Below the pieces are notes generated by a model. It made no database searches, was not told the DNA's origin, and saw nothing but the letters and a program-made list of their open reading frames with translations. From an uncultured Lachnospiraceae bacterium (GTDB lineage Bacteria; Bacillota; Clostridia; Lachnospirales; Lachnospiraceae), in contig CANQTF010000001.1 of assembly GCA_947626745.1 (NCBI GenBank), forward strand, positions 433,811-497,810: 64,000 nt of DNA, written 5' to 3'. A program made the position numbers and the translations under genes. Every line of letters begins with the position of its first letter. Within the stretch, counting starts at the first letter, position 1. Below, piece by piece: positions 1 to 8,314 of the stretch.

Positions 1-606
1 TAAGGTCTTGACAAGCTCCGACGCACGGTAAGGCACGAGAAGTCCCGCCATATCCTTGATACATATGGAGTCCGCACCCATCTCCTCGATCTTCTTGGCC
101 ATGTCCGCCCAATACTCCAGCGTGTAGGCATCGCCAAGCGTATAGGACAGGGCGACCTGAGATTCCCCTCTGCCTTCCTGTTTCTTGATCTTGTTGGTGG
201 CGTCTACCGCCGCCTGCAGGTTGCGGATATCGTTCAGGCAATCGAATATCCTGATGACATCAATGCCGTTTGCAATGGATTTCTCCACGAATGCGTACAC
301 CACATCGTCGGCATAGGGTCTGTAGCCCAAAATATTCTGGCCTCTGAACAACATCTGCAGTTTGGTCTTCTTGAAGCCGTCTCTCAATTTCCGCAGTCTG
401 TCCCACGGATCCTCCTTCAGGAAACGAAGAGATGCGTCGAAGGTCGCGCCGCCCCAGCACTCTACCGCGTGGTAGCCGACTTTATCCATCGTCTCTATGA
501 TCGGAAGCATTTTCTCGGTGGGCATCCTGGTCGCGATCAGAGATTGATGCGCGTCGCGAAGAACGGTTTCCATGATGCCAACCGGTTTTTTGATCTGTTC
601 TGCCAT
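1..606 (-). CDS. oadA: Oxaloacetate decarboxylase alpha / pyruvate carboxylase subunit B type carboxyltransferase (5' part)
   Basis: Only the N-terminal 202 codons are in the window; the gene runs off the left edge. The protein starts MAEQIKKPVGIMETVLRDAH, and the ETVLRDAHQS and WGGATFDASLRFL motifs are typical of the TIM-barrel biotin-dependent carboxyltransferase shared by OadA and PycB. It would move CO2 between oxaloacetate/pyruvate and carboxybiotin on the cytoplasmic side of the membrane. It is the last gene of a leftward operon with oadB, a biotin carrier, oadG and a second, acyl-CoA-type carboxyltransferase. The start at 606 has a purine-rich GGAGGGAAA just upstream. The family is clear; the substrate is inferred. 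Confidence 0.93.
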   Translation of the reverse strand, partial: MAEQIKKPVGIMETVLRDAHQSLIATRMPTEKMLPIIETMDKVGYHAVECWGGATFDASLRFLKEDPWDRLRKLRDGFKKTKLQMLFRGQNILGYRPYADDVVYAFVEKSIANGIDVIRIFDCLNDIRNLQAAVDATNKIKKQEGRGESQVALSYTLGDAYTLEYWADMAKKIEEMGADSICIKDMAGLLVPYRASELVKTL

Positions 607-669
607 TTTCTTTCCCTCCTGATATTTTCTACGCCGCAGCCGCATATACGCGCCGCAGCGGCTGATTTA

Positions 670-1818
670 TTAGAATACGCCGAACACCGCCATGAATGTG
701 CCCGCTGCGACCGCAGTGCCGATCACGCCGGCCACGTTCGGACCCATCGCGTGCATCAGCAGGAAGTTGGTCGGATCCGCCTCCGCGCCGACTTTCTGCG
801 ACACTCTGGCCGCCATGGGAACCGCGGACACGCCCGCAGAACCGATCAGCGGATTTACCTTGCCCTTGGTCAACACGCACATCAGCTTGCCGAACAGCAC
901 ACCCGCCGCCGTGCCGAAGCAAAAGGCGATCAGGCCGAGCACAACGATCTTGATCGTATCCCAGTTCAGGAAAGCCTGTGCGCTGGTGGTCGCACCGACA
1001 GAAGTGCCGAGGATGATGACCACGATGTACATGAGCGCATTGGACGCCGTGTCCGTAAGCTGTCTGACCACGCCGGATTCCCTGAACAGATTGCCCAGCA
1101 TCAGCATACCTACGAGAGGCGCCGTGGTAGGCAGGATCAAGGATACGACGATCGTCACGATGATCGGGAACAGGATCTTCTCCAGCTTGCTGACGGGACG
1201 AAGCTGTCCCATTTTGATCTTGCGCTCCTTCTCCGTCGTGAGCAGCTTCATGATCGGCGGCTGGATGATCGGTACAAGAGACATATAGGAATAAGCCGCC
1301 ACCGCAATCGGTCCGAGCAGCGCCGTCTGCTGCAGCTTGCCCGCAAGGAAGATAGACGTAGGGCCGTCCGCGCCGCCGATGATAGAGATCGCCGCCGCCG
1401 CCTTGTCATTGAAGCCCATTGCGATCGCGCCAAAGTATGCCGCGAAGATACCGAACTGCGCCGCCGCGCCGAGCAGGAAGCTCTTGGGGTTGGCGATCAG
1501 CGGGCCGAAGTCCGTCATCGCGCCGACGCCCATGAAGATCAGCGACGGCAGGATCGCCCACTCGTCCAGCTTGTAGAAGTAGTACAGCAGACCGCCGCCG
1601 GCGCCGCCCTCTCCGTACTCTGCCATGATATCCGGATAGATATTGACAAGCAGCATACCAAAGGCTATCGGAACAAGAAGCAGAGGCTCAAACTCATGCC
1701 GGATAGCCAGATACAGAAATACCAAAGCTACCAGAATCATGATGTAATTGCCGACTTCAAGATTAAAGAATGCCGTCTGGTGGATCAGATTCGATAGCGT
1801 AGTTGTAATGTAATCCAT
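670..1818 (-). CDS. oadB: Sodium ion-translocating decarboxylase beta subunit
   Basis: The 382-residue, very hydrophobic protein matches the OadB/GcdB/MmdB family, the membrane subunit that couples decarboxylation of carboxybiotin to Na+ export. The family motif [10 protein letters not shown], with its conserved Asp in a re-entrant segment, is present about two fifths into the protein, and a second conserved stretch, [13 protein letters not shown], lies near the C-terminus. The length is normal for the family (about 375-430). It sits 58 bp after the biotin carrier gene and 63 bp before oadA, with the same orientation. The product should make a sodium motive force from a decarboxylation reaction. 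Family assignment is secure. Confidence 0.95.
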   Translation of the reverse strand: MDYITTTLSNLIHQTAFFNLEVGNYIMILVALVFLYLAIRHEFEPLLLVPIAFGMLLVNIYPDIMAEYGEGGAGGGLLYYFYKLDEWAILPSLIFMGVGAMTDFGPLIANPKSFLLGAAAQFGIFAAYFGAIAMGFNDKAAAAISIIGGADGPTSIFLAGKLQQTALLGPIAVAAYSYMSLVPIIQPPIMKLLTTEKERKIKMGQLRPVSKLEKILFPIIVTIVVSLILPTTAPLVGMLMLGNLFRESGVVRQLTDTASNALMYIVVIILGTSVGATTSAQAFLNWDTIKIVVLGLIAFCFGTAAGVLFGKLMCVLTKGKVNPLIGSAGVSAVPMAARVSQKVGAEADPTNFLLMHAMGPNVAGVIGTAVAAGTFMAVFGVF

Positions 1819-1876
1819 TGTTTAACCTCCTGTAGTCATAGTTTCAGGACCGCCCGTCCGGAGCGGAGCCTGACGG

Positions 1877-2251
1877 TCAGTTCAATGTCGCGAGCAGAGC
1901 GCCGGCCTCGACAGCGTCGCCCACAGCCACATTGATACTTGCTACAGTACCGTCCTCGGGAGCTACTACAGGGATCTCCATCTTCATGGCCTCCACGATC
2001 ACGACGGCATCGCCCTTCTTGACCGCCTGGCCCACGTTCGCCTCGATCTTGAACACCTTGCCAGCCGCGCCGGCCTCAATCTTGATCTTGCCCTGTGCGC
2101 CGCTTGCCGCGGGTGCTGCCGCCGGTGCGGGCGCTGCCTTGGGAACTGCCTTAGGTGCCGCGGGCGCTGCCACAGGCGCGCCGTTTGCCGCTCCCTCTTC
2201 CACAACTACGTCATATACGCTTCCGTTTACGGTGATTGTATAATTTTTCAT
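1877..2251 (-). CDS. Biotin carboxyl carrier subunit of the Na+-pump decarboxylase
   Basis: The 124-residue protein has a short N-terminal segment, an Ala/Pro-rich flexible linker (about residues 23-52) and a C-terminal biotinyl domain. The biotinylation motif EAMKM places the modified lysine at residue 90. This build matches GcdC/MmdC-type carriers of glutaconyl-CoA and methylmalonyl-CoA decarboxylases. The swinging biotin would carry CO2 between the carboxyltransferase(s) and the OadB pump. It sits 21 bp after the oadG gene and 58 bp before oadB. A GATATCCTCC-complement ribosome site lies just upstream of the start. Confidence 0.93.
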   Translation of the reverse strand: MKNYTITVNGSVYDVVVEEGAANGAPVAAPAAPKAVPKAAPAPAAAPAASGAQGKIKIEAGAAGKVFKIEANVGQAVKKGDAVVIVEAMKMEIPVVAPEDGTVASINVAVGDAVEAGALLATLN

Positions 2252-2272
2252 CTTGATATCCTCCTATCGTCT

Positions 2273-3037
2273 TCAGGCATTCTGCCATTTACTCTTATTA
2301 GATTTTCTGATGGAACGCACTACGAACCCGTCCGTAGAGCCGCTTCCCTCGTAGGCTGCGACCGCCGCCGCGATGACCGCCACGAGCTCCGCATCGTTGG
2401 TAAGCTCCTCTTTCTGCGCGATCTGCTCTACCACGCTGTCAGCCGCCGGCGCGCTCTGCACCGCAGAGTCCGTCTCTTTCTTCGGCTTCTTGGCCCCGAT
2501 CTTGGAGAACAGCCCGAAGCAGGATATGAGCAGACTGATAAAGATCAGTACGATAAACACCGTTCCCATGCCGAGTATGGTGTTCATCAGCGCCTTCGTC
2601 ATATTCTCGCCCAGCATGTAGGACACATTCGCAGCGATACCGGTGATGATAGGCTGGGTGGGATCGGAATTGTCCACGACAAATTCCACCACCGCGTCAT
2701 GGGACGAGCCGTTCACATTGATATCCACGACAAATTCGTCCTCCTTGACCTGTACCGTACCGCCTTCCGTACCGTTAAACTGTCCGATATCCTCCAGCGC
2801 GCGCTGCCAGCTGAGCATACCGTTGTAAATGGCTGCATTCGCTCTGTTCTGCGCGATCGCTTCCTCTCCCTGCGCCACAACCAGATCTATGGAAGACAAC
2901 ACCGAACTGCACTGGGTGATCAACGACTCCTTCATGGCAGGATCTATCGTCTCTTCCTCCTGAGCGCACGCGCACAGACCGATCATACAGGTGATCACAC
3001 CTAATATTGCCAATAATTTTCTCATATTAAGCATCAT
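2273..3037 (-). CDS. OadG-family subunit with lipoprotein-type N-terminus
   Basis: The frame is open to the ATG at 3037, but the AAAGG ribosome site abuts that codon, so ATG 3025 (MRKLLAILG) is the likelier start. The N-terminus is a lipoprotein-like signal with cysteines in GLCACA. An extracytoplasmic domain of about 130 residues follows, then one membrane helix (around residues 145-168) and a short charged tail containing KKPKKE, ending near ...SNKSKWQNA. OadG gamma subunits anchor the decarboxylase and are usually only about 80-100 residues, so this is a long variant, which I believe is common in Clostridia. It lies 5 bp downstream of the acyl-CoA carboxyltransferase gene and acts in the same complex by context. 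Confidence 0.8.
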   Translation of the reverse strand: MMLNMRKLLAILGVITCMIGLCACAQEEETIDPAMKESLITQCSSVLSSIDLVVAQGEEAIAQNRANAAIYNGMLSWQRALEDIGQFNGTEGGTVQVKEDEFVVDINVNGSSHDAVVEFVVDNSDPTQPIITGIAANVSYMLGENMTKALMNTILGMGTVFIVLIFISLLISCFGLFSKIGAKKPKKETDSAVQSAPAADSVVEQIAQKEELTNDAELVAVIAAAVAAYEGSGSTDGFVVRSIRKSNKSKWQNA

Positions 3038-3042
3038 CCTTT

Positions 3043-4470
3043 CTAGACCGTACCGTGTTTTCTGTCCGGACGCCCTTCACTCTTCGCAGCCAGCATCTCG
3101 AAAGCGCCTATCACATATTTTCTCGTATCCTCCGGCGCAACGATCTGGTCTACATATCCTCTCTTCGCCGCGCTCGTCACATTGTTCTGGAGCGCCGCAT
3201 ACTCTTTTGCACACGCGTCGATGGCATCGGAGCCTTGTCCGTCACAGATGATCTTCGCCGCAAGGTCCGCATCCATCATGCCGATCTCTGCGTCCGGCCA
3301 TGCGATCGTGATATCCGCGCCGATCGCCTTGGAGTTCATAGCCACATAAGCGCTGCCATACGCTTTGCCGATCACAACGTTCACCTTCGGCACCGTCGCA
3401 TTGGCGAAAGCGTATGTAAGCCTTCCCGCCGCCTTGGCGATCCTCTTCTCGGAACACTTCGTCGCCGCAAATCCCTTGACGTTCGTCAGGGAGAGCACCG
3501 GAATATCAAAAGCATCGCAGAAATTGATGAACTCCGCCGCCTTCTCCGCACCCTCCACGGACAATGCCGCATCGAAGCTCTCCGTCACTTCACCGTTCTC
3601 GTCATACACCTCTGTGCGGTTCGCGACAGCGCCGACGGTCGCGCCGTTCAGTCTGATGAAGCCCGCGACCATATCCTTCGCATAATTCTGTTTTATTTCC
3701 ACGAATATGCCGTCGTCCGCGATCTGGGACAATGCGACGGAAGTGTCGCCCACACAGTTCGCGATCTGTACACATGCCCTGTTCAGGTCGTCCGTACACT
3801 CGCCTACCGCGATCTCCGCATTGTTGGCGGGCAGCATAGCGACAAGCTGTCTGATCTGCGCCATGATCGACGCCTCGTCTCCGACCGCGTCCGCCAATCC
3901 GCTCTCCCCGCTCTGGTATGCCGCGGAGGAAGTGTCGCATTTGGAGATCTCATTTCCCGCAAGCGCATTGGGGGAATTGACGAACAGCTTCGCCTTCTTG
4001 TCCTCCATAAAAGTAAAATCCGTCATCGCGGGGATCAGCGCCAGGCCGCCGCCGCAGCTGCCGAATATGGCGGTGATCTGCGGGATCACACCGGAAGCGA
4101 GCGTCTGTTTCATATAGATCTCCCCGAAACCGTTCAGCGCGTCCGTCGCCTCCTGCAGCCTGAGTCCCGCGGAGTCGATCAGTCCGATCACGGGTGCGCC
4201 TGTCTTCAGCGCCAGATCATAGAGGCCGGCGATCTTCTTCGCATGCATCTCGCCGACCGTTCCGTTCAGCACGGACGCGTCCTGACTGTACACATACACA
4301 AGGTTGCCGTCGATCACCCCGTAGCCGGTCACGACGCCGTCTGAAGGAGTTTCCGTCTGTTTCAGGTTAAAATCGGTTGCCCTCGCCGTCACGAGTGCGC
4401 CGATCTCAACGAAACTGTTTTCATCGAGCAAAGCATTGATCCTTTGTCTCGCTTGAGAAGTAGTACTCAT
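3043..4470 (-). CDS. Acyl-CoA carboxyltransferase (MmdA/PccB-like) subunit
   Basis: This 475-residue protein has the crotonase-fold double carboxyltransferase architecture of MmdA, PccB and GcdA. Visible family motifs include GLIDSAGLRLQE, the oxyanion-hole glycines in FGSCGGGLALIPAM, and the second-half VIGKAYGSAYVAMNSK. It is somewhat shorter than methylmalonyl-CoA decarboxylase alpha (about 510). It is the first gene of the leftward decarboxylase operon and is followed after 5 bp by oadG. The family acts on an acyl-CoA (methylmalonyl-, glutaconyl- or malonyl-CoA), and which one cannot be read from the sequence. A pyruvate/oxaloacetate-type carboxyltransferase in the same operon makes transcarboxylation possible. 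Confidence 0.85.
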   Translation of the reverse strand: MSTTSQARQRINALLDENSFVEIGALVTARATDFNLKQTETPSDGVVTGYGVIDGNLVYVYSQDASVLNGTVGEMHAKKIAGLYDLALKTGAPVIGLIDSAGLRLQEATDALNGFGEIYMKQTLASGVIPQITAIFGSCGGGLALIPAMTDFTFMEDKKAKLFVNSPNALAGNEISKCDTSSAAYQSGESGLADAVGDEASIMAQIRQLVAMLPANNAEIAVGECTDDLNRACVQIANCVGDTSVALSQIADDGIFVEIKQNYAKDMVAGFIRLNGATVGAVANRTEVYDENGEVTESFDAALSVEGAEKAAEFINFCDAFDIPVLSLTNVKGFAATKCSEKRIAKAAGRLTYAFANATVPKVNVVIGKAYGSAYVAMNSKAIGADITIAWPDAEIGMMDADLAAKIICDGQGSDAIDACAKEYAALQNNVTSAAKRGYVDQIVAPEDTRKYVIGAFEMLAAKSEGRPDRKHGTV

Positions 4471-4544
4471 TTTTCAGCCCTCCATTTATCATGATAATAA
4501 ATATAAATAAAACGTTATCATAGGTGTGTATAACACACTATCGT

Positions 4545-4553
4545 AGTATAACA
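4545..4553 (-). promoter_or_regulatory. Extended -10 promoter of the decarboxylase operon
   Basis: Reading leftward, TGTTATACT (extended -10, TGnTATACT) lies about 75 bp upstream of the carboxyltransferase ATG in an AT-rich gap. The matching -35 (TGGTTT, 17 bp further) is poor, which is common for extended -10 promoters. A TTGACA is also present at 4603-4608 but has no good partner -10. Confidence 0.5.
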
Positions 4554-4627
4554 TATATTCGGCAACTAAACCAGTTAATTTTCCAAAAAAATTCAATTAA
4601 ATTGTCAAAGCCGTACCACGATATGGA

Positions 4628-5842
4628 TCAGGGCAGAAAAATATCCAGAAGATAAGCGCATATCCACGGAAACGTGCGCTCCTCCACTTTTTCCTCCGTA
4701 ACGATCGGAAAGCGTTTGAGCAGCGTTCCGTTCAGATAGTAGCACACCTCCCCTATCTCCTCCTGCTCTGACAGCGGGGCGCTGAGCACATTGGCAACCT
4801 TTGCCCTGACCTCCACCTCGTCCTCATCGCACAGAAGATACGGCAGACTCTGCACGCCGTTGTCAGCCACCCGCACAGACACGTGCGCTTCCGCGTAGGG
4901 ATCGTTCGACTCCCCGTCAATGCCGTTTATCACGGGAATGTCCTGAAAATCCCTATGCTCATAGATATCCCTGTAGGCATACCGCTCCATGCCGTAGGCG
5001 GTCAGCTTCTTCATATCGCTCCACTTATAGTTCCTGTTATTCGGCCAGCCGCAGGCGAGAAGCGCGACGGTGAATATCCGTCCCTCGCTCTCCACGGCCC
5101 CGACATAGCAGTATCCCGCGCTGTTGGTGAAGCCGGTCTTGCCGGAGATCGCTTCCTTCATCATGCCCAGAAAAGAGTTGTGGTTACTGCAGTGAAAATG
5201 CCGGGTTCCCTCCGCGTCGGTGAAATCATAGTTTAACGTCTGCGTGATCGCAAGGAACCGGTCCTTCGCGGGCGAGTCCGTCACGCAGTATGCCATGATC
5301 TTCGCCAGATCCTCCGCGGTGGTGGAGTGGGTCCTGCCGTTTTCGTTCACCACGGCGTCCAGCCCGTTTGGCGTGATGAAATAGGTGTCAAAGCAGCCGA
5401 GATCTCGTGCTTTCTGATTCATCATGGCGGCAAAGCCTTCCACGCTGCCGCCGACCGCTTCCGCGATCACCACGGCCGAATCGTTGTGGGACTCCAGCAT
5501 GAGAGAATAAAGGAGATCTCCGAGCCTGTATGTCTCACCCGTTTTCACGTACAGCTTGACCTTCGGCATACTCGCCGCGTAGGACGACACCGCAACGATA
5601 TCGTCCGGATCGCCGTACTCCAGCGCCAGAATGCACGTCATGATCTTTGTGGTGCTCGCCATAGGCAGGACATCTTTTTCATTTTTTCCGTACAGGACAC
5701 GGCCGGAATCCGCATCCATCAGAACGGCCGCCTGCGCATACAGCTGCAGCTCCCCGCTCTCCTCCCCTTCCTTTGCCCGTGCCGATACCCCCGAACAACA
5801 AAACAAGGCAACCGCCAGCAATACGGCGGCTGCCCTGCGCAT
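4628..5842 (-). CDS. D-alanyl-D-alanine carboxypeptidase (PBP5/DacF family), copy 1
   Basis: A serine-type D,D-carboxypeptidase that trims the terminal D-Ala from peptidoglycan pentapeptides outside the membrane. The three active-site motifs are in order: STTK (nucleophile Ser), SHN and KTG. I place the start at ATG 5842 (MRRAAAVLLAVALF), which gives a clean signal peptide with a cleavage-like SARA end and GGAAGAGG just upstream. The frame stays open upstream to 5938, with ATG 5869 as an alternative. The C-terminal beta-rich PBP5-C-type domain is followed by a hydrophobic tail (AYLLDIFLP) that may attach the enzyme to the membrane. A second family member lies at 8315-9514. Confidence 0.9.
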   Translation of the reverse strand: MRRAAAVLLAVALFCCSGVSARAKEGEESGELQLYAQAAVLMDADSGRVLYGKNEKDVLPMASTTKIMTCILALEYGDPDDIVAVSSYAASMPKVKLYVKTGETYRLGDLLYSLMLESHNDSAVVIAEAVGGSVEGFAAMMNQKARDLGCFDTYFITPNGLDAVVNENGRTHSTTAEDLAKIMAYCVTDSPAKDRFLAITQTLNYDFTDAEGTRHFHCSNHNSFLGMMKEAISGKTGFTNSAGYCYVGAVESEGRIFTVALLACGWPNNRNYKWSDMKKLTAYGMERYAYRDIYEHRDFQDIPVINGIDGESNDPYAEAHVSVRVADNGVQSLPYLLCDEDEVEVRAKVANVLSAPLSEQEEIGEVCYYLNGTLLKRFPIVTEEKVEERTFPWICAYLLDIFLP

Positions 5843-5953
5843 GATCCTCTTCCCTTTTCCGGCTGTCATACCATTTTGATTCCATAAAGTACACATATAC
5901 AGCCCCTGCTCGTTCATCGTTACAATATATGCGCGCAAAATGTCCGTATGTCA

Positions 5954-6523
5954 CTAAATATCAAGCTGCATCTGCACCTCGGACTCCGCCTGCTGCTTGA
6001 ACTCCTCGATCTGCACCGCGTTCAGCTCCGGCAGATCTTCCAGCGATCTCACGCCGAAACTCCTCAAAAACTGCTCCGTCGTACCGAAGAGGAGCGGGCG
6101 CCCCGGCGCGTCCATGCGCCCCACCTCCGTGATCAGATCGTACTCCAGCAGCTTGTTGACCGCATGGTCGCAGCTCACGCCCCTGACCCTCTCGATCTCC
6201 AGTCTCGTGACCGGCTGCTTGTACGCTATGATGGACAGCGTCTCCAACAGCGTATCCGTCAGGATAAATTTTTTGGGCACTTTGGCGATCTTGATCAGAT
6301 ACTCGTACAGTTCGCCCTTGGTACACATCTGCACGGCGTCGTCCAGCATGACCAGACCGATGCCGCGGTCCCCGGCGTCGTACTCTTTCGCCATCTCTTC
6401 TATGATGCCCTTCGTCGTCTGCCTGTCCTCCTCTATCACCGTGGCAAGACTGTCGATGCCGACCGAGTCTCCCATGGCAAAAAGGATCGCTTCCAGTACC
6501 GCTTTCGCCTTTTCTCTCTCCAT
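5954..6523 (-). CDS. scpB: Segregation and condensation protein B
   Basis: The 189-residue protein is a normal-length ScpB with two winged-helix domains. Recognisable stretches are EAILFAMGDSV near the start and the LSIIAYKQPVTRLEIERVRG segment. With ScpA it forms the kleisin part of the bacterial SMC condensin that compacts and segregates the chromosome. It starts 24 bp downstream of scpA in the usual order and is the last gene of the scpA-scpB unit. The identification is secure; smc itself is not in the window. Confidence 0.95.
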   Translation of the reverse strand: MEREKAKAVLEAILFAMGDSVGIDSLATVIEEDRQTTKGIIEEMAKEYDAGDRGIGLVMLDDAVQMCTKGELYEYLIKIAKVPKKFILTDTLLETLSIIAYKQPVTRLEIERVRGVSCDHAVNKLLEYDLITEVGRMDAPGRPLLFGTTEQFLRSFGVRSLEDLPELNAVQIEEFKQQAESEVQMQLDI

Positions 6524-6547
6524 ATATCCACCTTCTTACACGTATTT

Positions 6548-7333
6548 CTACTCCGCGACCGATGTGAGCTGCACCGGCGCAGCGTCGCCCGCATCCTTTG
6601 TCGTGATGATGATATCCGCAAAAGTGTCCTCCTGCTCGACGCCGATCCTTCCGGTCTTGATCATCTCCAAGATCACCAGAAACGTGACGATCACTTCCAT
6701 CTTGCTGTTCTGCTTCTCCAACAGCCTTCTGAAGCTGAACGTCTTATGGCTGCGCACATAGGCTTCCACAAAAGTGGTCTTCAGATCCATGTCGATCTCG
6801 TCCTTCTCGATCGTGCCGAACGTGCTCCGGACAGGGTCGATCTTGTCCTCCTGCCGTTTCATGACCTGCTTGAAGATCTCGTGCAGCTTCTGCAGTGTCA
6901 TGTCGCCGATCAGTTCCTCATAATCGACCGGCTGCCTGTAATCCAGCACTTCCTTCGGCAGCGTGGCGTGCTTGTACAGATTGCGCTCCGCGTCCACCAT
7001 ACGATCCCGCAGCTCATAGGACATATACTTGCACATCTTGTATTCCAGCAGCTTCTCCACCAGTTCCGCTCTGGGATCTTCCTCCTCGCCTTCCTCGTTC
7101 ACTTCTTTCGGAAGGAGCATCCTGCATTTGATGTCGATCAGGGTCGCCGCCATAACGAGAAATTCGCTCATGACGTTCATGTCCTCCGTCTCCATCTGTT
7201 TGATATAGTCCAGATACTGCTCCGTGATCTCCACGATCGGTATGTCGTAGATGTCCACTTTGTTCTTGTCGATCAAATGCAAAAGCAGGTCCAACGGGCC
7301 TTCAAACACTTCAAGTTTTATCGGAATTGCCAT
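6548..7333 (-). CDS. scpA: Segregation and condensation protein A (kleisin)
   Basis: At 261 residues this is a typical ScpA. The N-terminal SMC-binding region with the FEGPLDLLLHLIDKNKVDIY motif is intact, as is the C-terminal winged helix containing the VTFLVILEMIK segment. It bridges SMC heads and binds an ScpB dimer. Its start overlaps the 3' end of the upstream phosphoesterase gene by 23 bp, so the two are probably translationally coupled, and scpB follows after 24 bp. Confidence 0.95.
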   Translation of the reverse strand: MAIPIKLEVFEGPLDLLLHLIDKNKVDIYDIPIVEITEQYLDYIKQMETEDMNVMSEFLVMAATLIDIKCRMLLPKEVNEEGEEEDPRAELVEKLLEYKMCKYMSYELRDRMVDAERNLYKHATLPKEVLDYRQPVDYEELIGDMTLQKLHEIFKQVMKRQEDKIDPVRSTFGTIEKDEIDMDLKTTFVEAYVRSHKTFSFRRLLEKQNSKMEVIVTFLVILEMIKTGRIGVEQEDTFADIIITTKDAGDAAPVQLTSVAE

Positions 7334-8216
7334 CGTATGCTTGTCCTTTCTGTCCGCGCGCCGGCTTCGGCGTTACGTCGAGCACCACGAGCTCGCCCGG
7401 GTTGAAGACCCTGACCGGCGGCGTGTGGGAACTTAACCCTCTGCTCAGGATCATGGTCGTCCTGCCGCTCACATATCTGCCGCCGTCATATTTCGGGAAA
7501 AAAGTCATGTTCGGCGAGAGCACACCTCCCAGAAACGGCAGCCTCACGATCCCGCCGTGTACATGGCCCGACACCACCACGTCCGCGCCCCACGCGGCGT
7601 ACTCCTCAAAATACTCCGGTGTGTGCGCGATCAGGATCTGACAGGCGTCCTTTCGCGGTTCTCCCAACAGCTTCGGCAGGTAACCTGCGTCCATCGGGTA
7701 CTTTCGGAACCTTCTGTAATAGCGCCTGTCGATCATGGAACCGCAGACGGCGATGTTGTACTCCGGCAGATAAGTGTTCTCATTGATCAAAGGCTCGATC
7801 CCCGCCTCCGACAGTCCCGACACATATTCGTCATAGACGGCTCCGTACTGCTCCGGATACAGCTTCAGGCGGTATTCATGGTTGCCCATGCCGTAATAGA
7901 TCTTATACCGGGCCGCAAGCTGCCGCATCAGGGAGAGCGCCGGTCTGCACGTCTTCCCTCTGGAAGCGGTCAGCATATCCCCCGCCACCAGAATGGCGTC
8001 GGGGGATATTTCATCTATCTTAGCCAACAGGCGCTCGTGATCTCTTCCGAATGACTTGTTATGCAGATCCGCCAGCAGGACGAACCGGCACGGCTTAGTC
8101 GCCCGATCCGACAGGATCTCATATGTCACCGTGACGAATCGGTTGCTGTCCCACACTGCTATGAGCAGACAAACTATGATCGCTGCCCCCGCAAGGGCAA
8201 GAATAACTTCCGCCAT
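7311..8216 (-). CDS. Membrane-anchored calcineurin-like metallophosphoesterase
   Basis: The metal-binding motifs of the family are all visible in order: ADLHN, GD (AGDML), GNHE, AHTPE and GHVHGG. A single N-terminal hydrophobic helix (EVILALAGAAIIVCLLIAVW) precedes the catalytic domain, as in YkuE/YaeI-type enzymes that sit at the membrane. I chose ATG 8216 because of the upstream GGAGAGTGG. The frame continues open to 8342 and would overlap the preceding carboxypeptidase gene by 28 bp, so a longer product with about 42 extra residues is possible. The substrate is unknown. The 3' end overlaps scpA. Confidence 0.85.
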   Translation of the reverse strand: MAEVILALAGAAIIVCLLIAVWDSNRFVTVTYEILSDRATKPCRFVLLADLHNKSFGRDHERLLAKIDEISPDAILVAGDMLTASRGKTCRPALSLMRQLAARYKIYYGMGNHEYRLKLYPEQYGAVYDEYVSGLSEAGIEPLINENTYLPEYNIAVCGSMIDRRYYRRFRKYPMDAGYLPKLLGEPRKDACQILIAHTPEYFEEYAAWGADVVVSGHVHGGIVRLPFLGGVLSPNMTFFPKYDGGRYVSGRTTMILSRGLSSHTPPVRVFNPGELVVLDVTPKPARGQKGQAYDGNSDKT

Positions 8217-8314
8217 TTCCACTCTCCATATGCCGCCGTACCCGAATAACTTATAAAGTATATCACACAACGGCCGTTCTCCGCAATCTGCGAACTCCTG
8301 TTCGCACTGTCTGC

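Noticed and set aside
469..1797. Long rightward open frame over the oadB region (about 440 codons)
   Set aside because: It is Arg/His-rich with no recognisable domain and lies exactly antisense to oadB, whose protein is a clear family member. It is a GC-bias shadow frame.
5948..7405. Rightward 485-codon open frame over scpB/scpA
   Set aside because: It is antisense to two well-identified genes, with an Arg/His/Leu-rich composition typical of a reverse-strand shadow.
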